Shown here: piece after piece, positions 18,795 to 29,144 of the stretch
How positions within the stretch are numbered: the stretch's first letter is position 1
Layout of the letters: each line of letters begins with the position of its first letter
Assembly: GCA_947631835.1 (NCBI GenBank)
Contig: CANRMW010000002.1
Coordinates: forward strand, 1 to 44,482
Direction of reading: 5' to 3'
Origin: an uncultured Clostridia bacterium
GTDB lineage: Bacteria; Bacillota; Clostridia; Oscillospirales; Acutalibacteraceae
DNA length: 44,482 nt
Notes under the pieces: generated by a model
What the model was told of the DNA's origin: nothing
Seen by the model: only the letters and a program-made list of their open reading frames with translations
Database searches by the model: none
Program-made: the position numbers and the translations under genes

Positions 18795-20669
18795 ATGACC
18801 AAAAAGCAGAAAAAGACGCTTGTGCGCATCCTCATCACCGGCGCGGTGTTCGCGGTGCTCTTCGTGCTCGAACACGCCGGCGCGTTCGCTTCGCTCCCGC
18901 CGCTTCTCACGGTCTGGTTTTACCTTGCGCCGTATCTTCTCATCAGCTACGATGTGATTTTGAAGGCTGTGAAGAACATTTCCCACGGCACGGTCTTTGA
19001 CGAAAACCTGCTGATGCTCGTCGCGACGGTCGCGGCGTTCGCCGTCGGGGAGTTTTCGGAGGCGCTCGCCGTCATGCTGTTCTATCAGGTCGGCGAGCTG
19101 TTCCAGAGCTACGCGGTCGGCAAGTCCCGCCGCTCCATCACCGATATGCTCGACATCGTGCCGGAGTACGCGAATATCGAGGCGGACGGCCAGCTCACGC
19201 AGGTCGATCCGGACGAGGTCGCGGTCGGGACGGAAATCGTGGTTCTCCCCGGGGAGCGCATTCCGCTGGACGGCGTCGTGACGGACGGCAGCTCCTTTCT
19301 CGATACGAAGGCCCTTACCGGTGAGCCGGTGCCGCGCAGCGTGAACGCCGGAGACGAGATCGTCAGCGGCTGCGTCAACGGCGCGGGGACGCTCCGTGTG
19401 CGGACCACGAAAGCGTTTGAAAATTCCACGGTCACGCGCATTTTGGAGCTCGTCGAAAACGCCGGGAACCGCAAGGCGAAGGTCGAGAACTTCATCACGC
19501 GGTTCGCGCGCGTCTACACGCCTTTCGTAACGTGCTGCGCGCTGCTCCTCGCGGTGATCCCGCCGCTCTTTTTCGGCGGCGCGTGGACGGACTGGCTCCG
19601 CCGCGCGTGCATCTTCCTCGTCATCTCCTGCCCGTGCGCGCTCGTGATCTCTGTCCCGCTCGGCTTCTTCGGCGGGATCGGCGCCTCCTCGCGGCTCGGC
19701 GTGCTCGTGAAGGGCAGCAACTTCCTTGAAGCGCTCTCCCAGACGGACACCCTCGTGTTCGATAAGACCGGCACGCTGACGAAGGGCGAGTTCCGCGTCA
19801 CGGCGGTCTGCCCGGAAAGCGGGAGCGAAGCAGAGCTGCTTGAATTTGCCGCGCTCGGCGAGGGCTTCTCCACCCACCCGATCGCCCACTCCATCCGCGA
19901 GGCTTACGGCAAGCCCGCCGACCTCTCCCGCGTCGCGGACGTGGAGGAGCAGCCTGGGCTCGGCATTCGCGCGAAGATCGACGGGAAGCCCGCGCTCCTT
20001 GGCAGCGGCCGGCTGCTGGACGCGGAGAACGTCGCCTATCTGGAAAACCCCGCCGCCGGGACGGTGGTCTATCTCGCGGCGGAGGGACGGTTCCTTGGTT
20101 CCCTCGTTATCTCGGACACGGCAAAGCCCGGCGCAAAGGAAGCCGTCGCGCTGGCCAAGCGCCTCGGCGTCTCCCGCACCGTGATGCTGACCGGCGACCG
20201 CCGGCGGGCCGCCGAAGCCGCCGCGCGGGAACTCGGCGTGGACGAGGTCCGCGCGGAACTTCTGCCCGCCGGAAAGGTCGAGGCGGTGGAAAGCCTCCTT
20301 CAGGCGGAAACCGGCCGGGGGAAGCTCGCATACGTCGGCGACGGCATCAACGACGCGCCGGTGCTCGCGCGCGCGGACGTCGGCGTCGCGATGGGCTCGA
20401 TGGGTTCGGACGCGGCGATCGAGGCAGCGGACATCGTGATCCTCGACGACGACCTTCGGAAGATCCCGGCGACGGTGCGCATCGCCCGCAGGACGATGGG
20501 CATCGTGCGGGCGAACATCGTGCTCGCGCTCGCCGTAAAAGCGCTCGTGATGGTGCTCGGCGCGCTCGGCCTCGCGAATATGTGGATGGCGGTCTTCGCG
20601 GACGTCGGCGTCGCGATCCTCGCGATCCTCAACTCCATGCGCACGCTGCGCCTCGGGAAAACCGAATAA
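18795..20669 (+). CDS. Heavy metal P1B-type ATPase (Cd/Zn/Pb type)
   Basis: SCPCALVISVPLGFFGGIG, DKTGTLTKG, GDGINDAPVLARADVG. Confidence 0.93.
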   Translation: MTKKQKKTLVRILITGAVFAVLFVLEHAGAFASLPPLLTVWFYLAPYLLISYDVILKAVKNISHGTVFDENLLMLVATVAAFAVGEFSEALAVMLFYQVGELFQSYAVGKSRRSITDMLDIVPEYANIEADGQLTQVDPDEVAVGTEIVVLPGERIPLDGVVTDGSSFLDTKALTGEPVPRSVNAGDEIVSGCVNGAGTLRVRTTKAFENSTVTRILELVENAGNRKAKVENFITRFARVYTPFVTCCALLLAVIPPLFFGGAWTDWLRRACIFLVISCPCALVISVPLGFFGGIGASSRLGVLVKGSNFLEALSQTDTLVFDKTGTLTKGEFRVTAVCPESGSEAELLEFAALGEGFSTHPIAHSIREAYGKPADLSRVADVEEQPGLGIRAKIDGKPALLGSGRLLDAENVAYLENPAAGTVVYLAAEGRFLGSLVISDTAKPGAKEAVALAKRLGVSRTVMLTGDRRRAAEAAARELGVDEVRAELLPAGKVEAVESLLQAETGRGKLAYVGDGINDAPVLARADVGVAMGSMGSDAAIEAADIVILDDDLRKIPATVRIARRTMGIVRANIVLALAVKALVMVLGALGLANMWMAVFADVGVAILAILNSMRTLRLGKTE

Positions 20670-20686
20670 TTCGAAACAAAAAGCCA

Positions 20687-20719
20687 GCGGTGCGGGGGTT
20701 TGCCTCCCGCACCGCTTTT
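20687..20719 (+). terminator. Rho-independent terminator after P-type ATPase
   Basis: gcggtgcggg...cccgcaccgc tttt. Confidence 0.75.
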
Positions 20720-20968
20720 CCATGCCGTTCTTTTCTACCGTTTCGTTCAGCGCCCGCGCCCTTCCCGCCGAAGCGTCCGGTAAGACCTGAGGCGCTTCAG
20801 GTCGAGCAGCGCGGGGAGGTTTTCGCCTCCGGCCAACCGAAAAAACGCGTTTTTCCCTGTTTCGAGATTTCCCCTTGCGCCTCGGCCTGTTTCGTGCTAT
20901 AATCTTTGCGTATGCCCTGCGGGTGAAGGGATACCGCGGGGAAACCCGGAAAGGAAGCAGAAAACAGT

Positions 20969-22795
20969 ATGGGTATTCGGGAAGATCTCCGAAATATTGC
21001 GATCATTGCGCACGTTGACCACGGCAAGACGACGCTGGTCGATCAACTCCTGCGTCAGAGCGGCGTGTTCCGCCAAAACGAGGCGGTCGCCGAGCGCGTC
21101 ATGGATTCCAATGATCTCGAGCGGGAGCGCGGGATCACGATCCTCTCCAAAAACACCGCCGTCCTCTACAACGGCGTGAAGATCAACATTGTCGATACCC
21201 CCGGACACGCCGATTTCGGCGGCGAGGTGGAGCGCATCCTGATGATGGTGGACGGCGTTCTGCTGCTGGTGGACGCATTCGAGGGCTGCATGCCGCAGAC
21301 GCGCTTCGTGCTGAAAAAAGCGCTGGGCCTTGGGAAAAAACCGGTCGTCGTCGTGAACAAGATCGACCGCCCGGGCGCGCGCCCGCTCGAGGTCGTGGAC
21401 GAGGTGCTGGACCTCTTCATCGAGCTCGGCGCGGACGAGAGCCAGCTCGATTTTCCCGTCGTTTACGCCTCCGCGCGCGACGGCTACGCCACGCTCGACC
21501 CCGCGGTCCCCGGCACCGACATGAAGCCGCTCTTTGATATGATCATCCGCGAGGTCCCCGCGCCCGAGGGCAATCTCTCCGGCCCGACGCAGGTGCTCTT
21601 TTCGAACGTGGACCACGACGACTACGTCGGGCGCATCGGCATCGGCCGCGTGGAGCGCGGCACCATCCGCGTGGGGCAGACCGTCACCATCACCAATTCC
21701 GAGGGCGGGGACGCCCGAAACGCGCGGATCGTCAAGCTCTACCAGTTCGAAGGGCTCAAGCGCGTGGACGCGGAGAGCGCATCGCTCGGGGACATCGTCG
21801 CGGTGTCCGGACTTGCCGATCTCAACATCGGCGAGACGGCCTGCGACCCGGAAAATGTTGAGCCGCTGCCGTTCGTGAAGATCGACGAGCCGACCGTCTC
21901 CATGCTCTTCATGGTGAACAGCTCGCCGTTTGCGGGCAGAGAGGGCAAATACGTCACCTCCCGGAACATCCGGGACCGCCTCTTCAAGGAGGTGGAGACG
22001 AACGTCGCCATGCGCGTGGAGGAGACGGACTCCGCCGACACCTTCAAGGTCTCCGGCCGGGGCGAGCTGCACCTCTCGATCCTCATCGAGCAGATGCGCC
22101 GCCAAAACTACGAATTTCAGGTCTCCCGCCCGAATGTCATCTATAAAGAGGAGAACGGCGTGAAACTCGAACCGATGGAGCTTCTCATGATCGAGGTGCC
22201 GGAGGAATACGTCGGCGCGGTCATGGAAAAGCTCGGCACGCGCAAGGCGGAGCTGCTCAACATGGGCTCGAGAGAGAGCGGCACGACCCACCTCGAGTTC
22301 CGCATCCCCTCGCGCGGCATCATGGGCTACCGCTCCGAGTTTCTGACCGATACGAACGGGAACGGCATCATGAACCATGTCTTTGACGGGTACGAGCCGT
22401 ATAAGGGAGACATCCCGAGCCGGACGACGGGTTCCATCGTCGCGTTTGAGGCGGGGGAGACCACGGCCTACGGCCTTTTCTCCGCGCAGGACCGGGGCAG
22501 GCTCTTTGTGGGGCCGGGCGTTCCGGTGTATGAGGGCATGATCGTCGGGTCGAGCCCGAAGGGAGAGGACCTTGTCATCAATGTGTGCCGCAAGAAGCAC
22601 GCCACGAATACCCGCGCCGCCGGCTCCGACGAGGCGCTCAAGCTGACGCCGCACACGGTGCTGTCCCTCGAGCAGTCTTTGGAATTTATCGCCGACGACG
22701 AGTACCTGGAGGTCACGCCGAAAAACATCCGGATGCGCAAGGCGGAGCTCTCCCACGAGCAGCGCATGAAGATCGCCGCAAGAAACAAGAAGTAA
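20969..22795 (+). CDS. typA: Translational GTPase TypA/BipA
   Basis: [24 protein letters not shown]...[14 protein letters not shown]...[16 protein letters not shown]. Confidence 0.95.
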   Translation: MGIREDLRNIAIIAHVDHGKTTLVDQLLRQSGVFRQNEAVAERVMDSNDLERERGITILSKNTAVLYNGVKINIVDTPGHADFGGEVERILMMVDGVLLLVDAFEGCMPQTRFVLKKALGLGKKPVVVVNKIDRPGARPLEVVDEVLDLFIELGADESQLDFPVVYASARDGYATLDPAVPGTDMKPLFDMIIREVPAPEGNLSGPTQVLFSNVDHDDYVGRIGIGRVERGTIRVGQTVTITNSEGGDARNARIVKLYQFEGLKRVDAESASLGDIVAVSGLADLNIGETACDPENVEPLPFVKIDEPTVSMLFMVNSSPFAGREGKYVTSRNIRDRLFKEVETNVAMRVEETDSADTFKVSGRGELHLSILIEQMRRQNYEFQVSRPNVIYKEENGVKLEPMELLMIEVPEEYVGAVMEKLGTRKAELLNMGSRESGTTHLEFRIPSRGIMGYRSEFLTDTNGNGIMNHVFDGYEPYKGDIPSRTTGSIVAFEAGETTAYGLFSAQDRGRLFVGPGVPVYEGMIVGSSPKGEDLVINVCRKKHATNTRAAGSDEALKLTPHTVLSLEQSLEFIADDEYLEVTPKNIRMRKAELSHEQRMKIAARNKK

Positions 22796-22854
22796 AGCCC
22801 GTTTGAAGGATAAAGAAGACCCGCCCGACCCGTTTTTCGGGGAAAGGATGATTT

Positions 22855-24543
22855 ATGCCTGACCTTGTCATTCTCGATCTGGAATGGAACAGCGTTTTCA
22901 GCCGACGCAAAAAGGGATACATCAATGAGATCATCGAGTTCGGCGCGGTCCGCGTGGACGACGGGATGCACGTCATCGACCGCTTTTCGTGCTTTGTGCG
23001 GCCGCAGGTGACGAAGCGCCTCAACTCCGTGACGACCGGCCTCACGCACATCACCGACGACGCGCTGACGGAGGCCGCCACCTTCATGCGGGTGGTGAGC
23101 CGGTTCCGCCGCTGGGCGGGGGAGAGCGTCATCGGGACATGGGGCTCGGGAGACATCCTGACGCTCATTGAGAATTGCCGCTATTTCGCCGGGGACGGCA
23201 GGGTGCCGTTCCTCTTCCGCTATGCCGACATCCAGGCTTATACGGAGTCCATGCTGCAAAAGGGAGGCTCGGAACAGCTCGGCCTCACCGCGGCGGCGGA
23301 GCTCCTCGGGATCGACCCTGCGGACTTCGACCACCACCGCGCGCTGGACGACAGCGTGCTTTCGGCGGCGGTCCTCGAAAAATTTTATACGCTGGAGAGC
23401 TTCGAGCCCTTTGTGCAGGTCTGCGACGAGGAGTTTTACCGCCGCATCACCTTCAAGACCGCCTATATCAACGATCCCGCGAACCCGCTGGTAAAGCCGG
23501 AGTATCTGCGCTTCACCTGCGAGCGGTGCGGCGCGGAGGCGAAGCGCACGGGAAGGTGGAACTCCCTTGGCCGCACCATGCGTGCCTCGTTCCTCTGCCC
23601 GCGCTGCGGGTACCGGTTCAGCGCGCAGGTGCGGGTGAAGCTGCGCTATGAGGGCGTCTCCGTGAACCGGAAGACCGCCCCGCTTCCCGTGATCGAGCCC
23701 CCGCGCGAGGCCGCGCCCGGCCCGGTCGGGGGGATGGAGCTGGAGATCACGGACGGCGTCGGGCTGCTGCGCTTTCCCGCGTGGAAGTCCCTGCCCGTGG
23801 TCCACTGCTTTTCCACACGGCTCGGCGGCGTGAGCCGAAACGAATTTGCCGCGATGAACCTCGGCTTCAACCGGGGCGACGGCGACGCGAACGTGACGGA
23901 GAACTTCTCGCGCTTTGCCGCGGCGCTCGGCGTCCCGATGGAGAAGATCACCGCCGGGAAGCAGGACCACCGCACGGTCGTGCTGCGCGTGACGGAGGCG
24001 GACGCCGGGGCGGGGCTTTGGAAGGCACCGCTTGCCGAGAGCGTGGACGGCCTTGTCACCGACGCACCCGGCCTGCCGCTGCTCGTCTATGCGGCGGACT
24101 GCGTGCCGCTCTATTTCTACGACCCCGCGCACCGCGCGATCGGGCTCTCCCACGCGGGCTGGCGCGGAACGGCGGCGGGCATGGCGAAGGCTACCGTCGA
24201 GAAAATGAAAGAAGAATTTGGGACGGATCCGAGAGAGCTCTTCGCGGCGATCGGCCCGTCGATCGGGCCGGAATGCTTCGAGGTGGACGCGCCCTGCGCC
24301 GAGGAGTTCCTGCGGCTGCCCGGGAGCGAGGATTTCGTCTTTCCAAAAGAGGGCGGAAAGTATCTGGTGGACCTCTGGGCCTGCAACCGCGCGTTCCTGC
24401 TCTCTTCCGGCGTGCTGCCGGAGCACATCACGCTCGGGAACGTCTGCACCTCGAAGAACAGCGACCTCGTCTTTTCCCACCGCGTCACGCGCGGCAAGCG
24501 CGGCTCGAACTGCGCCGTGCTGATGCTGCCCGAGGCGAAGTGA
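22855..24543 (+). CDS. DEDDh 3'-5' exonuclease domain + Zn ribbon fused to YfiH/laccase-domain (PgeF-like)
   Basis: LVILDLEWN...HHRALDD (exonuclease); CERCGAE...CPRCGYRF (ribbon); HCFSTRLGGVS...KQDHRTVV...ADCVPLYFYDP...SHAGWRGTAAG (YfiH), one continuous frame. Confidence 0.85.
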   Translation: MPDLVILDLEWNSVFSRRKKGYINEIIEFGAVRVDDGMHVIDRFSCFVRPQVTKRLNSVTTGLTHITDDALTEAATFMRVVSRFRRWAGESVIGTWGSGDILTLIENCRYFAGDGRVPFLFRYADIQAYTESMLQKGGSEQLGLTAAAELLGIDPADFDHHRALDDSVLSAAVLEKFYTLESFEPFVQVCDEEFYRRITFKTAYINDPANPLVKPEYLRFTCERCGAEAKRTGRWNSLGRTMRASFLCPRCGYRFSAQVRVKLRYEGVSVNRKTAPLPVIEPPREAAPGPVGGMELEITDGVGLLRFPAWKSLPVVHCFSTRLGGVSRNEFAAMNLGFNRGDGDANVTENFSRFAAALGVPMEKITAGKQDHRTVVLRVTEADAGAGLWKAPLAESVDGLVTDAPGLPLLVYAADCVPLYFYDPAHRAIGLSHAGWRGTAAGMAKATVEKMKEEFGTDPRELFAAIGPSIGPECFEVDAPCAEEFLRLPGSEDFVFPKEGGKYLVDLWACNRAFLLSSGVLPEHITLGNVCTSKNSDLVFSHRVTRGKRGSNCAVLMLPEAK

Positions 24544-25433
24544 TGCGCTGCACGCTCTGCCCGCGGCGCTGCGCTGTCGATCGATCGGCCGGGACGGGCT
24601 TTTGCGGCGCGGGGGATTCCATGCGCGTCGCCCGTGCGATGCTCCATTTCGGCGAGGAGCCCCCGATCTCCGGAACGCGCGGCAGCGGCGCGGTGTTTTT
24701 CACCGGCTGCTCCCTGCGCTGCGTTTTTTGTCAGAACAGCACGATCTCCGCGCCGGGCGCGGCCCACGGGCGCACGTTTACCGAAACGGGATTCATCGAG
24801 GTCCTCGATGGCCTTGTGCGCGCCGGCGCGCACAACATCAATCTCGTGACGCCGACGCACTTCGCGTATCCGATCGCGCGGGCGCTCGAAAAATACCGGC
24901 CTCCCGTGCCGGTCGTCTGGAACTCGGGCGGCTATGAAAGCGTCGAGACCCTGCGGATGCTCGAGGGCCTCGTCGATGTCTTTCTGCCGGATTTCAAATA
25001 CGCCGAGGCCGCGCTTGCCGAACGGCTCTCCTCGGCGCCCGATTACCCGGAAACGGCGCTCGCCGCGCTCCGGGAGATGCGCCGCCAGCAGCCGGAAAAC
25101 ATCCTGGACGCGGACGGCATTTTGCAAAAGGGCGTGTTGATCCGCCATCTGATCCTGCCGGGGCACACGAAGAACTCCGTCGCCGCGCTCGAGCTGCTGC
25201 ACCGGGAGTTCCCAGATACGCCGGTGAGCCTCATGGCGCAGTACACGCCGATGGGCCGCGTGTGTACGGACGACCGCTTCGCCGACCTGCGGCGGCCGAT
25301 CACCGCGCGGGAGCGGAACAAGGTGCTCGATGTGATGCTCGCGCTCGATATGCCCGGCTATTACCAATCCAGAAAAAGCGCCGGGGATGCGCTCATCCCC
25401 GATTTTACCCAATTTGACGGCAAAGACTCCTGA
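24543..25433 (+). CDS. Radical SAM protein, PflA/PflX-like
   Basis: MRCTLCPRRCAVDRSAGTGFCGAG... FFTGCSLRCVFCQN (CxxxCxxC variant), overlaps preceding stop by 1 nt. Confidence 0.88.
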   Translation: MRCTLCPRRCAVDRSAGTGFCGAGDSMRVARAMLHFGEEPPISGTRGSGAVFFTGCSLRCVFCQNSTISAPGAAHGRTFTETGFIEVLDGLVRAGAHNINLVTPTHFAYPIARALEKYRPPVPVVWNSGGYESVETLRMLEGLVDVFLPDFKYAEAALAERLSSAPDYPETALAALREMRRQQPENILDADGILQKGVLIRHLILPGHTKNSVAALELLHREFPDTPVSLMAQYTPMGRVCTDDRFADLRRPITARERNKVLDVMLALDMPGYYQSRKSAGDALIPDFTQFDGKDS

Positions 25434-25445
25434 AAGGAGAACCGC

Positions 25446-27062
25446 ATGAAGCCCGCTCTTCGCCTTTTTTCTCCCCTTGAAAAGCTGCGCCTCTCCGACC
25501 GCGCGGAACGGCTCCCGGAATACACCGGCTGCTCCGCGCTCTGGAACGAGGAGACCGCGTTTCAGTGCGCCGTCCACGGCGACGGCGCGTTCCCGGTGCG
25601 GATCAACGCGCCGCCGGGCGTCGTCCCGACGGTGTACCGCGTCGGGGAGGTCCCGTGCGGCCTGCCCTGCTACCCGGAGCCGGATCGCCATGACGCGGAA
25701 TATCTCTCGACCGAACCCGGCCTGTTCCCGGACGTGCTTTTCCCCTTGGAGGACGGCACGCTCACCGTCGGGAAGCGCGCGACGCTCTGGGTCTCGCTTT
25801 TCGTCGGGCCGGGCGCGCCCGCCGGTCCACACCCCGTCACGCTTTCCGTCGGCGGGGAGGAAGCGCGGTTTACCCTCACGGTCGTCCCCGTTTCCCTGCC
25901 GGAGCAGGCGCTGACCGTGACGCAGTGGTTCCACACGGACTGCATCGCGTCGCTCCACCGCGTCCCGGTCTACTCCGAGGCGCACTGGGCGCTGCTCGAA
26001 AAATATATGCGCTGCGCGGCGGCGCACGGGATCAATATGCTCCTCACGCCCGTGCTCACCCCCGCGCTCGACACCGCCGTCGGCGGGGAGCGGCCCTGCA
26101 CGCAGCTCACGGAGATCGAGGTCCTGCCGGACGGCGGGTACGCGTTCGATTTTTCGAAGCTCGAGCGCTGGGTCCGGCTCGCGCGGTCGTGCGGGATCGA
26201 AAAGTTTGAGATCTCGCATCTCTTCTCCCAGTGGGGCGCGAAGTGCGCGCCGAACATCTATGCCTCGGTGAACGGCGTGCGCCGCCGCATTTTCGGCTGG
26301 GACACGCCCTCCGTCTCGCCCGCCTACACGCGCTTTCTCGGCGCGTTTCTCCCGGCGCTGCGAGGGGAGCTCGAGCGGCTCGGCGTTTCGAGCGGGAACG
26401 TGATGTTCCACATCTCCGACGAGCCGGGGGAAAAGGACCTCGAAACGTACCGCGCCGCGAAAGCCGCGGCGATGCCATACCTTGCTGGCTGCACCGTGCG
26501 GGACGCGCTCTCGTCCTTCGCGCTTTACGAATCCGGCACGGTGGAGCATCCCATCGTTTCGAACGATCACATCGCGCCGTTTCTCGCGCGCGGCGTGCCC
26601 GATCTGTGGACCTATACCTGCTGCGGCCAGTGCGTGGACGTCTCCAACCGGTTCCTCGCGCTGCCGTCGTGGCGGAACCGCATCCTCGGCGCGCAGATGT
26701 GGCTGCACGGCGTGACCGGATTCCTGCACTGGGGGTTCAATTTCTGGTATACGCAGTATTCCCTCGCGGTGATCGATCCCTTCACGACGACCGACGCGGG
26801 CGGCGCGTTTCCCGGCGGGGACGCGTTCTCCGTCTATCCCGGAGAGAACGGCCCGCTGCCGTCGCTCCGCCTCAAAGTGTTTCAGTCCGCGCTGTTCGAC
26901 CACCGCGCGCTGTCCCTGCTGGAATCGCATATCGGGCGGGAGAAAACGGGGGCTCTGCTCGGCGAAGGCGCGCAGATGACGTTTTCCTCGTACCCGCGCG
27001 GTGCGTCGTACATTCTCGGCCTGCGCGAGCGGGTCGATCGGGCGCTCGCCGAGAGCCTGTGA
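25446..27062 (+). CDS. DUF4091 / glycoside hydrolase-like protein
   Basis: HISDEPGEKDLETYRAAK...LGAQMWLHGVTGFLHWGFNFWYTQYS. Confidence 0.7.
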   Translation: MKPALRLFSPLEKLRLSDRAERLPEYTGCSALWNEETAFQCAVHGDGAFPVRINAPPGVVPTVYRVGEVPCGLPCYPEPDRHDAEYLSTEPGLFPDVLFPLEDGTLTVGKRATLWVSLFVGPGAPAGPHPVTLSVGGEEARFTLTVVPVSLPEQALTVTQWFHTDCIASLHRVPVYSEAHWALLEKYMRCAAAHGINMLLTPVLTPALDTAVGGERPCTQLTEIEVLPDGGYAFDFSKLERWVRLARSCGIEKFEISHLFSQWGAKCAPNIYASVNGVRRRIFGWDTPSVSPAYTRFLGAFLPALRGELERLGVSSGNVMFHISDEPGEKDLETYRAAKAAAMPYLAGCTVRDALSSFALYESGTVEHPIVSNDHIAPFLARGVPDLWTYTCCGQCVDVSNRFLALPSWRNRILGAQMWLHGVTGFLHWGFNFWYTQYSLAVIDPFTTTDAGGAFPGGDAFSVYPGENGPLPSLRLKVFQSALFDHRALSLLESHIGREKTGALLGEGAQMTFSSYPRGASYILGLRERVDRALAESL

Positions 27063-27113
27063 CACGCCGTGCGCGGCGGGTCAAAAACGATTTGAATTGG
27101 AGGACCCAAGACA

Positions 27114-28043
27114 ATGTGGTTTTTATTTTCGCTGATCGCGATCCTCTGCTGGGGCGGGAGCGATTTCTTCTCGAAGCTCGGCGCCGACCCGAAGGATAAG
27201 TTCAGCCATGTGCGCATGGTGACGGTCGTGGGCGTCGTGATGGGCCTGCACGCGGTCTTCACCATGATCTATGAGTATGCGGTGAACGGCACGGTGTACG
27301 ACCCGATGAGCTTCATCACCTACCTGCCGGTGGCTTTCCTTTATATTCTGGCGATGGTACTCGGCTACGCCGGGCTGCGGTACATCGAGCTTTCCGTCTC
27401 CTCGCCGATCTGCAACTCCTCCGGCGCGGTCGCGGTGCTGCTCTGCGCGGTGTTTCTGCACCAGACGATGGAGGTCCCGCAGATGGTCGCCGTCGCGCTC
27501 ATCATCCTCGGCATCTTCCTGCTCTCCATTGCGGAAAAGCGCGGGGAGGACCGCGAGCGCTATTACCGGGGCGAGGTCGTGGACCGGAAATATCAGGTGG
27601 GCTTCATCGCGTTCCTGCTGCCCGTGCTCTACTGCATCATCGACGGCCTCGGCACCTTCGCCGATACCTTCGTCCTCGAGAACATGGAGGCGATCTACGG
27701 GGAAAGCGCGGAGTTTCAGGCCAACACCTCTTACGAGCTGATGTTCCTGCTCTGTGCCGCGGCCGCGTTCGTCTATCTGACCGTGATCCGCCGCGAGAAG
27801 TTCCTCGTCAAAAAGCAGGGGGAGAAGGCGCTCGGCGCGCTTTGCGAGACGGCCGGACAGTTCTTCTACATCTACGCCATCGCCGACAACGCCATCGTCG
27901 CCGCGCCGATGATCTCCAGCTATTGCGTCTTCTCCGCGATCCTCGCGCGCATCTTCATGAAGGAAAAGCTCACGAAGCTCCAATATGTCTTTGTCGCCGC
28001 CGTCGTTGCCGGTATCGTGATCCTCGGCATTTACGACGCGTGA
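27114..28043 (+). CDS. EamA/DMT family transporter
   Basis: Ten-TM-like hydrophobic profile; MWFLFSLIAILCWGGSDFFSKLGAD. Confidence 0.8.
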   Translation: MWFLFSLIAILCWGGSDFFSKLGADPKDKFSHVRMVTVVGVVMGLHAVFTMIYEYAVNGTVYDPMSFITYLPVAFLYILAMVLGYAGLRYIELSVSSPICNSSGAVAVLLCAVFLHQTMEVPQMVAVALIILGIFLLSIAEKRGEDRERYYRGEVVDRKYQVGFIAFLLPVLYCIIDGLGTFADTFVLENMEAIYGESAEFQANTSYELMFLLCAAAAFVYLTVIRREKFLVKKQGEKALGALCETAGQFFYIYAIADNAIVAAPMISSYCVFSAILARIFMKEKLTKLQYVFVAAVVAGIVILGIYDA

Positions 28044-28104
28044 CGTTCCCTTCCAAAAGCCGCCGGGCAGGATTTCACCGGCGGCGTCCCCAAAACGGGT
28101 CTTC

Positions 28105-28150
28105 GGAAAACGAAAAAGAGGCTGCCTTGCGGGCGGCCTCTTTCCGTTTG
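28105..28150 (+). terminator. Terminator after DMT transporter
   Basis: aaaaagaggctgccttgcgggcggcctctttccg. Confidence 0.6.
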
Positions 28151-28183
28151 AGTCTTTTTCGAAGTTTCCTTTTTCGGTTCGTT

Positions 28184-28939
28184 TCAGTGGACTGGCTCCA
28201 ACACGACGGCCTGCCGGAACAGCGCGTCGTAGGAGATCTCTACCTGCTCCTTCGGGTAACGGACGGCAGTGCCCGCGAGGGGATCGTTGAAGAGATAGCC
28301 GGTCCGGTCACAGCCGATGAGCAGCGCGCAGTGCATGGGATAGACCCATGTTCTCTTCTCTCCCGTTGCCTCCACCGTCCAGCTCGTGGTCTCCCGGGGC
28401 GCTTCCATCCCGATGGTGATCCACACGATCGCCGGCGCCCCGCTGCCGACGGTCTCGCGGGCGAGCGTCTCGAGGTCCTTTCCGCGGACCGCCTTTGCGC
28501 GGTATCCGCTGCCCTCGATGTAAGCGGAGAGCGCGGGCGCGAGCGCCGTGGAGTAGCAGCCCCAGCCGTCTTCGCTGCGCGGATCCCCGAGGAACGCCTC
28601 CCACATATCGCCGCCGACCCAAACGCCGTCCTCCTCATGCGGGACGTCCTCCTTTGGAAGATACGATTCCACGAACGTTTCCGTGTCGAACGGAATGCCG
28701 AAGAAATCGCAGAGCATCGCCGCGCTGACGGCCTCGCAGCCCGTGGGGTAATCCGGGAGCTGGGAACGGCTTTGGACGGACAGGGACGGCGCGGGGGAAG
28801 CCTCGCCGCCCGCGGGGTCCTTCGGGAGCGGTTCCGGATCCGTGGCCCGACAGAGGAGCGCCGCAGAGACCGCCGCAGCGGCGGACAGTGCCAAGAGCTT
28901 TAGGAATCTTTTGCGCTTTTTCCGCTTCGGACGCTTCAT
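28184..28939 (-). CDS. C39-like peptidase family protein, secreted (paralogue 1)
   Basis: SQLPDYPTGCEAVSAAMLCDFFGIPFD...YPMHCALLIGCDRTGYLFNDPLAG; N-terminal TM. Confidence 0.8.
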   Translation of the reverse strand: MKRPKRKKRKRFLKLLALSAAAAVSAALLCRATDPEPLPKDPAGGEASPAPSLSVQSRSQLPDYPTGCEAVSAAMLCDFFGIPFDTETFVESYLPKEDVPHEEDGVWVGGDMWEAFLGDPRSEDGWGCYSTALAPALSAYIEGSGYRAKAVRGKDLETLARETVGSGAPAIVWITIGMEAPRETTSWTVEATGEKRTWVYPMHCALLIGCDRTGYLFNDPLAGTAVRYPKEQVEISYDALFRQAVVLEPVH

Positions 28940-29144
28940 GGCGATCTCTCCTTCCGGTCCCGTTTATGGAGACGACGGCGTCCGGGTGAAACATTACAGC
29001 CGCGTTCCGTGTTTTTCTCCACGGTTTCAGTGTATCACGTTCTTTTCGAAAAGTCCGCAGGAAACCGAAAAAGTTCTGCAAAAGAAACGCAAAAAAATCG
29101 GGAGGCCAAACCCTCCCGATCTCTCTTTCGTCTTTCATGCGTTT

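Noticed and set aside
24117-27065. Very long minus-strand ORF (982 aa) and similar antisense ORFs (516-1406, 18711-20723, 20897-22756, 22468-24480)
   Set aside because: Shadow frames of high-GC genes; Arg/Ala/Gly/His-rich translations with no recognisable domains, opposite well-supported genes.
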